Below are positions 28,042-37,367 of a DNA stretch of 64,000 bases, in pieces. Within the stretch, counting starts at the first letter, position 1. The number at the start of each line of letters is the position of its first letter. The notes below the pieces were generated by a model that was given only the letters and a program-made list of their open reading frames with translations, did no database searches and was not told where the DNA came from. The translations under genes were made by a program, and so were the position numbers. Source of the stretch: Stieleria magnilauensis (GTDB lineage: Bacteria > Planctomycetota > Planctomycetia > Pirellulales > Pirellulaceae); the NCBI GenBank assembly GCA_007753675.1, contig CP036432.1, positions 1,896,394-1,960,393 of the forward strand. Reading direction: 5' to 3'.

Positions 28042-28995
28042 ATGGGGCAGCAGAAGAAACGCAAAGAAAAACTTCTTCAACTCTTCAAAACACTCTCGCC
28101 CATCAGTGCATTTTCGAAACAACAGGCACGGGAGCGGTGTACGGAACTGACCCCACATTTCGTCTCGTTGGCACTCAAAGACCTGGTCCGCGAAGGGATT
28201 TTGGATCGTTATGAATCGTCCGACCAGGAGACCTATGCCTGGCGGAACGCACAGGTCCGCGTCGATCCGTCGCATTGGATCGAACGCCAAGTCAGCGGCA
28301 ACCAGGTCACGGCGCAACCGGAACAGGAACGACCGCGGGAACGGTTGCTGTCGTCCGGCGCCGAGACGCTCAGTGATGCCGACCTGTTGGCGATCTTGAT
28401 CCGGGTGGGGGTAAAGGGCGAATCCGCGATCGAAGCGGGAAAGCGGCTGTCCAAGACGTTTTCCGACAAGCTTTCCGATCTGCGACGCAGCGGCAAAGAC
28501 GAACTGCGAAACATCAGCCCGGCGATCACGGTGACCAGCTATGCCGCGATCATGGCCGGCATCGAACTGGGACGCCGCGTGGCGCGGCATGAACAACAGC
28601 ATCGCCGGGCGCACGCTCCGATCACGAGCACCAGCGCGGCGGTGGAGTATTGTGACGACGCGTTCAGCGGGCTGGCGATCAGCGGGGTCCAAGAGGAATT
28701 TCACATCGTCACGTTGAGCACCAAACACCTGCCGATCAACACGCATCTGATCACCCGCGGCACGTTGGACGCCAGTCTGGTGCATCCGCGCGAAGTCTTT
28801 CGGCCGGCCATCCGCGATTCCGCTTCGGCCGTCATCCTGGTGCACAATCATCCCTCAGGGGATGCGACACCGAGTCGCGAGGACCACCAAGTGACTGATC
28901 GGATGACCGAAGTCGGAAAGCTATTGGGAATCACGGTGCTGGACCATATCGTCGTCGCCTCGGAGGGGTCGATCAGCATTCGAGAATTGGCGTGA
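28042..28995 (+). CDS. radC: RadC/JAB-domain protein with N-terminal winged-helix-like extension
   Basis: A 317-residue protein from ATG 28042. Residues about 1-75 form an extra domain (LFKTLSPISAFSKQQARERC, then VSLALKDLVREGILDRYE) that looks like a winged helix. The typical RadC body follows: RERLLSSGAETLSDADLLAI (helix-hairpin-helix part) and the JAMM metal motif EEFHIV ... ILVHNHPSGDATPSRED. Usual RadC proteins are about 220-230 residues, so the N-terminal domain is an addition. The JAMM residues for zinc binding are intact. The biochemical role of RadC remains unclear in general; a DNA-linked function here is inferred. Confidence 0.9.
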   Translation: MGQQKKRKEKLLQLFKTLSPISAFSKQQARERCTELTPHFVSLALKDLVREGILDRYESSDQETYAWRNAQVRVDPSHWIERQVSGNQVTAQPEQERPRERLLSSGAETLSDADLLAILIRVGVKGESAIEAGKRLSKTFSDKLSDLRRSGKDELRNISPAITVTSYAAIMAGIELGRRVARHEQQHRRAHAPITSTSAAVEYCDDAFSGLAISGVQEEFHIVTLSTKHLPINTHLITRGTLDASLVHPREVFRPAIRDSASAVILVHNHPSGDATPSREDHQVTDRMTEVGKLLGITVLDHIVVASEGSISIRELA

Positions 28996-29135
28996 GCCCC
29001 ACTCGGAGAACGGCTCGACAGCGACTATTCTGTCCGCCCTCCAAACACGATTCGTTTCCGTATGGGACGCGGCATGTGATGCCGCTTGCGGACGCGATCG
29101 CACGAGCCCCGTTTCTTCATGAAATCTTAACGACC

Positions 29136-30884
29136 ATGGATCCTCGCCAAGCCATCTCTGATCGGCGTTTCGGACCTGCCCTAGGACTGTTGATGGCCTC
29201 GCTGGCATCACTCTTCACGTTGACCGTCGTCGCCTCGGCCGAGCAGCCGACCACCGGCGGAACGGCAAAATCACAGCCGGCCAGATCACAACCGCCGGCG
29301 GCGGGCCGGGGGGACATGATGCGTGCGTTGCAACAGCGGGCGGCCGAGACACAAACACCCGTGTACGGTCATTGGGGCTTGGACGCGACCAAGTACAGCA
29401 GTTGGAACGAACACAGCAACCGCTTGGTTCCGGTTTACACCTTCGGTCTGACCCTTTCGGACTGGCGTGAACGGGGCAGCCTGTACGCCGACGCCCAGCG
29501 ATTGAAACCATTGGAGCGGTCTTCGACGGCCAGTTCGATCAATCCGACCGCGATGTACTTTGATGAGACCGATGTCTATCAATTGCAGCGAGCGGCCGTC
29601 GATGCCGGTTACAGCAACATCATCATGCTGGTCTTTGACGGGATGGATTGGCAAACCGCGCGGGCCGCGGCCATCTACAAAACCGGTCGCATCGATTATG
29701 AATCGGGTCGCGGTACCGGGTTGGCGTTTCAAACCGACCGACGCACGCTGACGGACTACGGATTGATTTCCACCAGTTCGGCCGCCGATGAGGCGACGAT
29801 CGACGTCGATGCGCAACGGGTTCTCAGCGTCAGCGAGCAACCGTCTTTCGGTTACGACGTCAGACTCGGCGGGCGAACGCCGTGGAATGAACGCAACGGT
29901 AGCGGGTACTTGATCGGCCAAGATCTTTCACGACCGCATACCGTCACCGACTCCGCCGCTTCGGGCACCAGCCTGTGCAGCGGCATCAAGACGTACAACG
30001 GTTCGATCAACGTCGCGCTCGATGGATCGCAAATCGTCCCCCTCGCGCGTGAGTTGCAACGCGACCAGGACTTCATGATCGGCGTGGTGACCAATGTTCC
30101 CGTCAGCCACGCGACTCCCGCGGCGGCCTACGCGAACAACGTTTCACGCAAAGATTATCAAGACCTCGCCCGTGACCTGATCGGGTTGCCGTCCGCAGCC
30201 CATCGCAACGATCCGCTACCGGGCATCGACGTGCTGTTGGGCGCCGGCTGGGGCGAACACAAGGACGAAGACGAACTTCAAGGCGCCAACTTTGCCAAGG
30301 GCAATCGATACTTGCATGAAGAAGACCTGCGGACGGTCGATCTGCGAAACGGCGGCCGATACCGAGTCGTCGAGCGCACGGCGGGAAAATCGGGTCGCAA
30401 GTCGCTGCACCGTGCCGCCCAAGCCGCGGCGGACAACCAGGAACGATTGCTCGGATTCTTTGGAACCCGGGGCGGCCATCTGCCGTATGCGACCGCCGAC
30501 GGTGGCTATGACCCGGCCGCCGATGTCGTGGACGCGGAAACCTATTCCGCAGCCGACATCGACGAAAACCCGACACTCGCCGAAATGACTGAAGCGGCGC
30601 TGTTGGTGTTGGAACAGTCGATCGACGGGTTTTGGTTGATGATCGAAGTCGGAGATGTGGACTGGGCCAACCACGCCAATAACCTGGACAACAGCATCGG
30701 CGCCGTGCTGAGCGGTGAAGCCGCGTTTGTCAAAGTGATGGACTGGGTCGACGAGAACAACGCCTGGGACCATACCGCGGTCATCGTCACCGCCGACCAC
30801 GGTCACTACCTGGTCCTGGATCATCCCGAAGTCATCGCGGCGGCGGGACGGAGCGAGACGGCAAAGGAATTGGCCGAAAAATAG
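29136..30884 (+). CDS. Secreted alkaline phosphatase, PhoA superfamily
   Basis: A 582-residue enzyme from ATG 29136, chosen because the peptide MDPRQAISDRRFGPALGLLM is followed by a hydrophobic signal core; in-frame starts at 28992 and 29079 are alternatives. The metal and nucleophile sites are readable: IIMLVFDGMDWQTARAA, HTVTDSAASGTSLCSGIKTY with nucleophile S273 (DSAAS as in E. coli PhoA), VPVSHATPAAAYAN, LMIEVGDVDWANHANN and VIVTADHGHYLVL. It releases phosphate from phosphomonoesters outside the cytoplasm. The protein carries about 130 residues before the core. It lies just downstream of radC in the same direction. Confidence 0.9.
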   Translation: MDPRQAISDRRFGPALGLLMASLASLFTLTVVASAEQPTTGGTAKSQPARSQPPAAGRGDMMRALQQRAAETQTPVYGHWGLDATKYSSWNEHSNRLVPVYTFGLTLSDWRERGSLYADAQRLKPLERSSTASSINPTAMYFDETDVYQLQRAAVDAGYSNIIMLVFDGMDWQTARAAAIYKTGRIDYESGRGTGLAFQTDRRTLTDYGLISTSSAADEATIDVDAQRVLSVSEQPSFGYDVRLGGRTPWNERNGSGYLIGQDLSRPHTVTDSAASGTSLCSGIKTYNGSINVALDGSQIVPLARELQRDQDFMIGVVTNVPVSHATPAAAYANNVSRKDYQDLARDLIGLPSAAHRNDPLPGIDVLLGAGWGEHKDEDELQGANFAKGNRYLHEEDLRTVDLRNGGRYRVVERTAGKSGRKSLHRAAQAAADNQERLLGFFGTRGGHLPYATADGGYDPAADVVDAETYSAADIDENPTLAEMTEAALLVLEQSIDGFWLMIEVGDVDWANHANNLDNSIGAVLSGEAAFVKVMDWVDENNAWDHTAVIVTADHGHYLVLDHPEVIAAAGRSETAKELAEK

Positions 30885-30982
30885 GCAGCTGAAAGAGGCA
30901 TCCGGAATTCCGCCGCTGAACAACTGTTAGACTGTTGCGTTGGTTGAAATCTGAGCGACGCAAACGTGAGCGGTGAATCGAG

Positions 30983-31831
30983 GTGGACGTAGAATTCCGG
31001 TGCCCCAAATGCGCCAAACGCTATAAAACCAGCGAAGCGCATTCGGGAAAAAAGACCCGATGCGGCGGCTGTGGCGAAACGATCGAAGTCCCTTTTCCGC
31101 CGCTGGAGATCCCGGACGAAGTGACCGACGGCGGCAGCACGGTTTATCGCCATGAAGCGAGATCGCGCGAGTTTGAATTGGCGATCGGCGACAGCGAGAA
31201 TATTGAACGTGTCGAGGCTCACATCGCCGAACACGTCGGCGAGGTCGACAGCGTCTGGCATGAGCTGATTTCTGATCTGGTGCACATCGACGTGCACTGG
31301 GTCAAACCGTCGTCGGAGCGTCCCTTCCACACGCTGATCACCACCGGCATGAGCGATCGTCCGATGTCGCCACCCGAGGGTGCCGAAGAATTGGCGTACG
31401 CCGAGTTGATGCTCTGCCTGCCGCCGGATTGGAAACTGGACGAACAATCGCTGAACGACACGACCAACTACTGGCCGATCCAGTGGCTGAAATTCTTGGC
31501 CCGGTTTCCGCACGAGTACGAGACCTGGTTGTTTGATGGTCACACCATCCCCAACGGAGACCCCGCCGACCTGCTCGACCCGAGCGTCGACTTCATCGGC
31601 TGGTTACTGACGTTCCCATCGACGACCAACGAAGAGTTCATTCGACTGAAGATCTCTGAGGAAAAGTCCATCTACTTCCTCGCCGCGATCCCATTGCTGC
31701 AGAACGAAATGGATTTCAAACTAAAATACGGCACCGAAAGTCTGTTGAAACGTTTTGACAAGGCCGGCTACAACGAAGTCTTGGACGTCAATCGCAAAGA
31801 CGTCTCGAAGAAACGATTCTGGTTATTTTGA
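30983..31831 (+). CDS. Zinc-ribbon plus Suppressor-of-fused domain protein
   Basis: A 282-residue protein starting at GTG 30983. The first 40 residues form a zinc ribbon with two CxxC pairs (FRCPKCAKRY and TRCGGCGETIEV). The remaining part matches the SUFU (suppressor of fused) fold: PPEGAEELAYAELMLCLP, WPIQWLKFLARFPHEY, VDFIGWLLTFPSTT and FYFLAAIPLL-type text near the end. Bacterial SUFU-domain proteins are mostly uncharacterised and some act as immunity proteins; that role is not shown here. It is cytoplasmic, since no signal is seen. It is followed after 22 bp by a DUF1501 gene. Confidence 0.8.
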   Translation: MDVEFRCPKCAKRYKTSEAHSGKKTRCGGCGETIEVPFPPLEIPDEVTDGGSTVYRHEARSREFELAIGDSENIERVEAHIAEHVGEVDSVWHELISDLVHIDVHWVKPSSERPFHTLITTGMSDRPMSPPEGAEELAYAELMLCLPPDWKLDEQSLNDTTNYWPIQWLKFLARFPHEYETWLFDGHTIPNGDPADLLDPSVDFIGWLLTFPSTTNEEFIRLKISEEKSIYFLAAIPLLQNEMDFKLKYGTESLLKRFDKAGYNEVLDVNRKDVSKKRFWLF

Positions 31832-31853
31832 CTCCGCCCGCTACACCCAAACG

Positions 31854-33230
31854 ATGCTGACACGACGACAACTGCTGGCAAGCTGCGGCACCGGACTGGG
31901 ATCCTTGGCGCTCTCGGACCTGCTGGCCCGGGATGCGACGGCGAACGGATTGCATTTTCCGGCCAAAGCCAAACACGTCATTCATTTGTTCATGAATGGT
32001 GGTCCCAGCCAAGTCGATACCTTCGACTACAAACCGCGTCTGAACGATTACGCCGGCAAAACCGCGCCGACGGAAAAACTGAAAACCGAACGCCCGACCG
32101 GCAATGTCCTGGGCACGCCGTTCAAGTTCAAACCGTATGGACAGTCGGGGATTCACGTCAGCGAGTTGTTCGCCAAAACGGCCGAACACATTGACGACAT
32201 CTGCTTGATTCATTCGATGCGCGCCGATGTCCCCAACCACGAACCGTCACTGATGTTGATGAACACGGGCGAATCGCGTTTGGTTCGCCCCAGCGTCGGA
32301 TCTTGGCTGACCTATGGCCTGGGCAGCGAAAACAGCAACCTGCCGTCGTTTGTGACCATGTGCCCGGGCGGCTATCCGATCAAGGAGTCGCAGAACTGGC
32401 AGAACGCGTTTTTGCCGGGCAAGTACCAAGCGACCTATGTCGACACTAGCCACCGTCAAGTCGACAGGTTGCTGGAGAACATTCGCAGCGAATTGGTTGC
32501 CGCAACCGATCAACGCGAACAACTGGACCTGCTGGCGAACCTGAACCGCCAACACGCCGCGTCTCGGCCCCATGACGAACGGTTGCAGTCGCGGATCGAA
32601 TCATTCGAGTTGGCTTATCGGATGCAGAGCGAAGCGGCCGACGCGTTCGACGTCACGCGCGAACCCCAGTCGGTCCGTGACGAGTACGGCGACGGTGACT
32701 TTGCGCGGCAGACCCTGATCGCGCGACGGTTGGTCGAACGCGGCGTTCGCTACGTGCAGCTCTACACCGGTGCGGGACAACCGTGGGACAATCACGACGA
32801 TTTGGAAAAGCAGCACCGTAAACTGGCCCAGCAGGTCGACCAGCCGATCGCGGCGTTGTTGGCCGACCTCAAACGCACCGGACTGCTCGACGAGACGATC
32901 GTGATCTGGGGAGGCGAGTTCGGCCGCACCCCCGTCGTCGAGATGCCTCGCAAAGGCACCAACCAAGGCAAGATGAACGGCCGTGATCACAACCACTACG
33001 GCTTTACCGTGTGGATGGCCGGTGGCGGCGTCAAAGGCGGACAAACCGTCGGGGCGACCGACGAAATCGGATTCCAGGCGGTCGAAAATCGTGTCCATGT
33101 CCACGACCTGCACGCGACCTTGTTGCGGCTGATGGGGCTGGACCACAAACGATTGACCTACCGTTACGCCGGACGCGATTTCCGTCTGACCGATGTCCAC
33201 GGACGGATCGTGGACGAAGTGCTGGCGTAG
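31854..33230 (+). CDS. DUF1501 exported protein
   Basis: A 458-residue protein from ATG 31854 with a twin-arginine-like leader (MLTRRQLLASCGTGLGSLAL) and the DUF1501 hallmarks: KHVIHLFMNGGPSQVDTFDYKP, PNHEPSLMLMNTG, FVTMCPGGYP, TVIWGGEFGRTP-type text and GRDHNHYGFTVWMAGGGVKGG. DUF1501 is an alkaline-phosphatase-like fold, very abundant in planctomycetes and often paired with PSCyt1-type cytochromes. Here such a cytochrome gene is the convergent neighbour. It is probably exported folded by the Tat system; the substrate is unknown. Confidence 0.9.
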   Translation: MLTRRQLLASCGTGLGSLALSDLLARDATANGLHFPAKAKHVIHLFMNGGPSQVDTFDYKPRLNDYAGKTAPTEKLKTERPTGNVLGTPFKFKPYGQSGIHVSELFAKTAEHIDDICLIHSMRADVPNHEPSLMLMNTGESRLVRPSVGSWLTYGLGSENSNLPSFVTMCPGGYPIKESQNWQNAFLPGKYQATYVDTSHRQVDRLLENIRSELVAATDQREQLDLLANLNRQHAASRPHDERLQSRIESFELAYRMQSEAADAFDVTREPQSVRDEYGDGDFARQTLIARRLVERGVRYVQLYTGAGQPWDNHDDLEKQHRKLAQQVDQPIAALLADLKRTGLLDETIVIWGGEFGRTPVVEMPRKGTNQGKMNGRDHNHYGFTVWMAGGGVKGGQTVGATDEIGFQAVENRVHVHDLHATLLRLMGLDHKRLTYRYAGRDFRLTDVHGRIVDEVLA

Positions 33231-33245
33231 GTCTTACGTGATGCT

Positions 33246-33399
33246 GGCATGCACAGCATGCCCTACCAATCGGCAGACGGCCACTCAATCCGCGACGGCT
33301 GACGGTAGGTCACGCTGTGCGTGACGGCGGACGGTTGTGATGCCGGCATGCACAGCATGCCCTACCGATCGTCAGCGATGTCGGCATGCACAGCATGCC
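33246..33399. repeat. Three GGCATGC-ACA-GCATGCC palindromes between convergent genes
   Basis: A 17-bp inverted repeat with 7-bp arms and a 3-nt loop lies at 33246-33262, 33345-33361 and 33383-33399. The first two continue as cctacc. It fills the gap between the DUF1501 and cytochrome genes, which converge. The same unit occurs at 46742 and 46811, and a degraded copy at about 42386. Confidence 0.85.
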
Positions 33400-33400
33400 G

Positions 33401-36202
33401 TTACGGCAGCACTTCGACGGTGATCGGGTGCGAGGCCAATCCGCCGTCGACGCCGGCGGTCAGAAAGAACGAGCGTTTGCCGGGGACGGCGGTGGGATCG
33501 GCGGTCACAAAAAACTCTCGCTGCGACGCGCCGGCAACGATCAACAATCCGTTCAGACCGATGTTGTCGACGTAAACACCCTGGCTGGCGTTGCGACCGG
33601 ATTGCTCTTTGCCGAACGAAACTTCATTTTCAAATTTGTCTCGACGCTGAACCAACACGCGTGCCGAAACCGTCTCGCCCCGCCGCACTTGCAGCGTCCA
33701 ATTCTCGTGGGCGGCGATCTCGGCATCGACGGGTTTGATGATCGGGACGACCTGTGCCGGGCTGGGATCAAATTTTAATTTCCCCAGCGATCCCGCCTGC
33801 CGCTCGACGCGTGTTGCGTTGATCATCGCCGATGCGGTGAGCGTCGGTTCGATCTCGCCATCCCAGCCTTCTTCGTTGGGATCCGCCCAAATCACTCCCG
33901 TTGCGAATCGTTGACCGGCTTCGATCGTGAGGGGGAAATTGCTGACCAACCGATCCGGCAGCCCGTCGATTTCGAATGTCACGGCGCCGTCGAATCCATC
34001 TAGCCGATCGATCTGGACTTGAAATTCGCGTCCGGTGCCCGGATGCAGCGGTTTGCTGATGGCTTTGGTCGTCGGTCGGAATCCCGGTCGTGCCGGGCGG
34101 ATGGCCAACCGATACCCGTACGACGAACCGCCTTCACCCCGCGTGTCACCGATGCGAACGGTGTACAGCCCATCGGCCGGAGCGGTAAACAACAACCGAC
34201 TGTTCTTGCCCGCCAGTCGTTGCGGGTCATCGTCGTTTTCGTAGTACACATCAAACACGGGCAATCCGTTGGCCAATGGTTCGGCACCGGCCGGCAACGG
34301 TCGAACGATGTAGGCCGGTTCTCCGAGCGCGTGGGTCGTCCCGCTGGTTCCGAAATACGTCCAGCGATTCCCTTCACCGGGATACACATTGAATCCCGAA
34401 TCGGGACCGCGTGGATGCATTTGTAAGCGCGTCACTTCGCCGGCCGCATACAGGTACTCGCCGAGTTGCATCTCTTCCCAATTGAACACGCGAAAGTCGC
34501 TGATCTGCTCGCTGTCTTTACCTCGAAAGGTGAAGTACGAATCCCGCACGGCTTGCAACCGGACTCTCAGGACGGGCTCGCCAGCGGCGTCCAGCACGGT
34601 GACGATCGGGTCGAGACGGCTATCCATTTCAGCGTCCGCGTCGATCGCCCAGACTTCTCCCTGGTGTGCCGGCCAGCGATACAGATCCACTTCACCGGCC
34701 CGGCCGATTTGTCCCTTGATCGACACGTTGCGGTCGACATCCAGGATGCCGGCGGAATCTGCCGCGGCGTCAGCCTTTGTCAGCGTTTGACGCAAGGTTG
34801 ATTCGTCCAGTGAAATCGCGTCGCCCAGGTCCATCCAGACGGGCTGCAGTTCCTGTTCCGAGCGGCTCGTGCTCTGCGATTCGATCGGCGGCAAGGGGCG
34901 GGAGACGACTTGTCCGTTCATCATCGAGATCACCACCTGTAGGCTGTCTGCGGTGATAAAAAGATCGGTGCCCGATTCCGGAAGCGACTCCAGCGACGCC
35001 ACCGGTTGCCAATCGGACATCCGAACGCGTTTGACGCTGCCGGATTCCGAGATTGCGACGAGCGATTGGTCGTCCGGGGCGATCGCGAAGTTGACGATCG
35101 GCGTCTCGTCCATGAATCGCGTGGCCACCAACGGGTTGATACGCGGCGTTTGGGTCGATCGCAATCGCCAGGCGCGAAGTCGATTGTCGGCACTGACCGC
35201 CACGATGTGTCGTCCGTCGTGGGTCACGGCAACGGCAAACACTTCGCCTTCGGGCTGGCTGAGCGTGTCCAGTCGGATGCCTTGCTCGACATTCCACACC
35301 TTCACCGTCTCGTCGGCACAGGCGCTGACCAACACCGTTCCATCGGGCGAGAACGCCAAGTCAAAGATGGCTCCGTTGTGTCCGGTCAAACGCCGAACCA
35401 CATTGCCGGATGCGACATCCCACAGCACGATCGTTCGGTCGTAGCCCGCCGTCGCCAGCATCGTATCGTCGGGCGAGAAGACGGCGGCGTAGAGTGTGTC
35501 CTTGTGTCCGACAAATTCTCGAATCAGGGCGCCCGATTCGGTGTCGTAAATCGCCGCGCGACCGTACGCCCCCGTCAGACCGGATGCGACCAGCAATCGC
35601 GTCGCATCCGACGAGAACGCGAGCGAGTTGATTTTGCCCAGTTGGTCATCGGAAATTTCTGTCGTCGGTTTCGAGTCCCGGTCGCCGGTAGCGTGCCGGA
35701 TTTCGATGCGTCCATAAGACGCGCGTGCGGTCGTCCTCCCATCGGGAGCACGGGCAATCGCAGTGATCGGAGCGACCAGGCCTGGAGACGGCTTGATCGA
35801 GGGCGTGCGCAGCTCGCGTTTGACCGGCATTTCACCCTGCGGTCCGACGGCGCCCTGTTCGATCCATCGCGCCAGAATTTCCAATTCACGTTCGTCGGGG
35901 CCGTCGGTACCATCGGGCGGCATGACGGGTTCGACTTCGCCGCGGACCATCATCAGCAATCGGCTGCTGGCTGGGACGCCCGGGGTGATGGCGACACCGG
36001 TTTCGCCCCCTTTCATCAGACCGACGAAATCATCCATCACCAAGCCGCCTTGCGGGTCGTCGGCGTTGTGACAGCCGACGCAGTACTTTTCCAGGATCGG
36101 ATAGACATCGCGTTGAAAGTCAGCCGGCTCGGCCGCCAGCGCAGGCGAAGGACCGCTACACAACACAAAGACGATCACAGCAACGAGGGTTTGCAGTTTC
36201 AT
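33401..36202 (-). CDS. Secreted PSCyt1-type cytochrome c with WD40 repeats
   Basis: A 933-residue protein from ATG 36202 with signal peptide MKLQTLVAVIVFVLCSGPSP. Residues about 25-115 are the planctomycete cytochrome c domain: YPILEKYCVGCHNADDPQGG holds the CxxCH haem site, and VMPPDGTDGPDERELEIL is the typical end. From about 165 to 440 there are WD40 repeats (REFVGHKDTLYAAVFSPDDT; DRTIVLWDVASGNVVRRLTG; AFSPDGTVLVSACADETVKV). The C-terminal half contains pre-peptidase-like beta domains (VYPGEGNRWTYFGTSG; FTAPADGLYTVRIGD). It is likely a periplasmic electron-transfer or binding protein. It is convergent with DUF1501, a common partner family. Confidence 0.9.
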   Translation of the reverse strand: MKLQTLVAVIVFVLCSGPSPALAAEPADFQRDVYPILEKYCVGCHNADDPQGGLVMDDFVGLMKGGETGVAITPGVPASSRLLMMVRGEVEPVMPPDGTDGPDERELEILARWIEQGAVGPQGEMPVKRELRTPSIKPSPGLVAPITAIARAPDGRTTARASYGRIEIRHATGDRDSKPTTEISDDQLGKINSLAFSSDATRLLVASGLTGAYGRAAIYDTESGALIREFVGHKDTLYAAVFSPDDTMLATAGYDRTIVLWDVASGNVVRRLTGHNGAIFDLAFSPDGTVLVSACADETVKVWNVEQGIRLDTLSQPEGEVFAVAVTHDGRHIVAVSADNRLRAWRLRSTQTPRINPLVATRFMDETPIVNFAIAPDDQSLVAISESGSVKRVRMSDWQPVASLESLPESGTDLFITADSLQVVISMMNGQVVSRPLPPIESQSTSRSEQELQPVWMDLGDAISLDESTLRQTLTKADAAADSAGILDVDRNVSIKGQIGRAGEVDLYRWPAHQGEVWAIDADAEMDSRLDPIVTVLDAAGEPVLRVRLQAVRDSYFTFRGKDSEQISDFRVFNWEEMQLGEYLYAAGEVTRLQMHPRGPDSGFNVYPGEGNRWTYFGTSGTTHALGEPAYIVRPLPAGAEPLANGLPVFDVYYENDDDPQRLAGKNSRLLFTAPADGLYTVRIGDTRGEGGSSYGYRLAIRPARPGFRPTTKAISKPLHPGTGREFQVQIDRLDGFDGAVTFEIDGLPDRLVSNFPLTIEAGQRFATGVIWADPNEEGWDGEIEPTLTASAMINATRVERQAGSLGKLKFDPSPAQVVPIIKPVDAEIAAHENWTLQVRRGETVSARVLVQRRDKFENEVSFGKEQSGRNASQGVYVDNIGLNGLLIVAGASQREFFVTADPTAVPGKRSFFLTAGVDGGLASHPITVEVLP

Positions 36203-36303
36203 TTCGTCGGCTTCATTTCGTCGGCGAAGGGTGGGAGAGGAAGGCGAGCAGCGGTCCATTGTAACCGTCCACGAAGACAGCACCGATTACCGCCGCGTTT
36301 TTT

Positions 36304-36412
36304 GCCCAAAGGGCATGCATATCCCTAGCCTGGGGCAAGCAAACCGAGCATTTGCGAGGGTTGCGCCGCCCCAGGAACCTCATCGCAATGAGGTTCAATT
36401 CGGCCAACGGCC
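36304..36412 (-). repeat. Multi-hairpin intergenic element
   Basis: Four inverted repeats lie close together: GCCC-AAA-GGGC (36304-36314), CCTGGGGC with GCCCCAGG (36329-36336 and 36368-36375), GAACCTCAT-cgca-ATGAGGTTC (36375-36396) and GGCC-AAC-GGCC (36402-36412). It lies in the 274-bp gap between two minus-strand genes, as trailer of the aminotransferase gene or leader of the cytochrome gene. It resembles a dispersed repeat I recall from planctomycete genomes; this is not verified. Confidence 0.6.
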
Positions 36413-36476
36413 ATGCACAACTGAAGGGGAAGCTACCGGCCGGAGCAGGACCCTCGCGCCGGCGCTGAGACATCCA

Positions 36477-37367
36477 CTACCCGACACGGCCCTCGAATGC
36501 CGATCGGAGACGCTGATAGACGGGTCCGGCCGCTCGCAGCGGGGAGCGGTCGATCGAGTTGGCGAACCAGATCCCGCAGCTCGTTCCCGTCAGTAAGACT
36601 TCTTCTGCGGCGGCAAGTCGTTCGCGCGAGATCCGTTGCTCGCGCCAAGTGATCCCGATTTCAGACGCCAGTTCGCGGACCACTTGCAGCGAAACGCCGC
36701 TGAGAATCTGATCGCTCGGCGGACACACCACGCCGCCCGCTTCGACGATCAGCAGGTTTGCGATACTCGACTCGGTCACCGTGCCGTCGGAATCGACCAA
36801 AATGCCGATCGCGTCGCTGTCCGTCTGTCGTGCCTCTCGATCGGCCAGGTAGTAGTGCAGTCGACAGCGGACTTTGATGTTGCGCGACCAACACGCGCTC
36901 GGCGGTTGCTGGACGGACGTGACGACCAGGAGGCTGCCGGATCGTGTTCGCCGCTCGATCAATGCCGAGTCGATCGGGTACAGATCGATCACCAGGGTCG
37001 GTGAATCAGCCGTGCCGGGTGTTGCGAACCATAGCACGCCGAATTCTTTTTGCCTCGCTAACCACGCCCCGTTCCGCGCGATGGCTTCGTCAATCAATCG
37101 CGACAGCGATGGGCGGGACGGAAGTCCGGTCAGATCGAGCGCCTTGGTGGTGCGTTGCCAACGATCCAGGTGCCGGTCGAGTTCGAACAGCCGGCCGTTG
37201 TAGGCGCGGACGCGCTCGACGGCCGTCACCGCTTGGGTGACCGCGGGGTCTCGCGACGACAAACACACGTCATCCGCGTTGATCCATGATCCGTTGTGAT
37301 ACGCCAGACGCGTGACGCCTGAATCGACCGGACGGGTGGAATCAGAAACTGATTCGTCGGATTCCAT
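36477..37367 (-). CDS. Class IV aminotransferase (branched-chain / ADC-lyase-like)
   Basis: A 296-residue PLP enzyme of fold type IV. Seen motifs: ERVRAYNGRLFELDRHLDRW near the N-terminus, the PLP lysine segment SRNIKVRCRLHYYLADREA, DSDGTVTESSIANLLIV (the typical G-x-V-T-E-S-x-x-x-N), and VLLTGTSCGIW near the end. The family includes IlvE, D-amino-acid aminotransferase and PabC; the sequence does not decide between them. It overlaps the upstream gene by 26 bp in the same direction, so it is cotranscribed. It is cytoplasmic. Confidence 0.88.
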   Translation of the reverse strand: MESDESVSDSTRPVDSGVTRLAYHNGSWINADDVCLSSRDPAVTQAVTAVERVRAYNGRLFELDRHLDRWQRTTKALDLTGLPSRPSLSRLIDEAIARNGAWLARQKEFGVLWFATPGTADSPTLVIDLYPIDSALIERRTRSGSLLVVTSVQQPPSACWSRNIKVRCRLHYYLADREARQTDSDAIGILVDSDGTVTESSIANLLIVEAGGVVCPPSDQILSGVSLQVVRELASEIGITWREQRISRERLAAAEEVLLTGTSCGIWFANSIDRSPLRAAGPVYQRLRSAFEGRVG

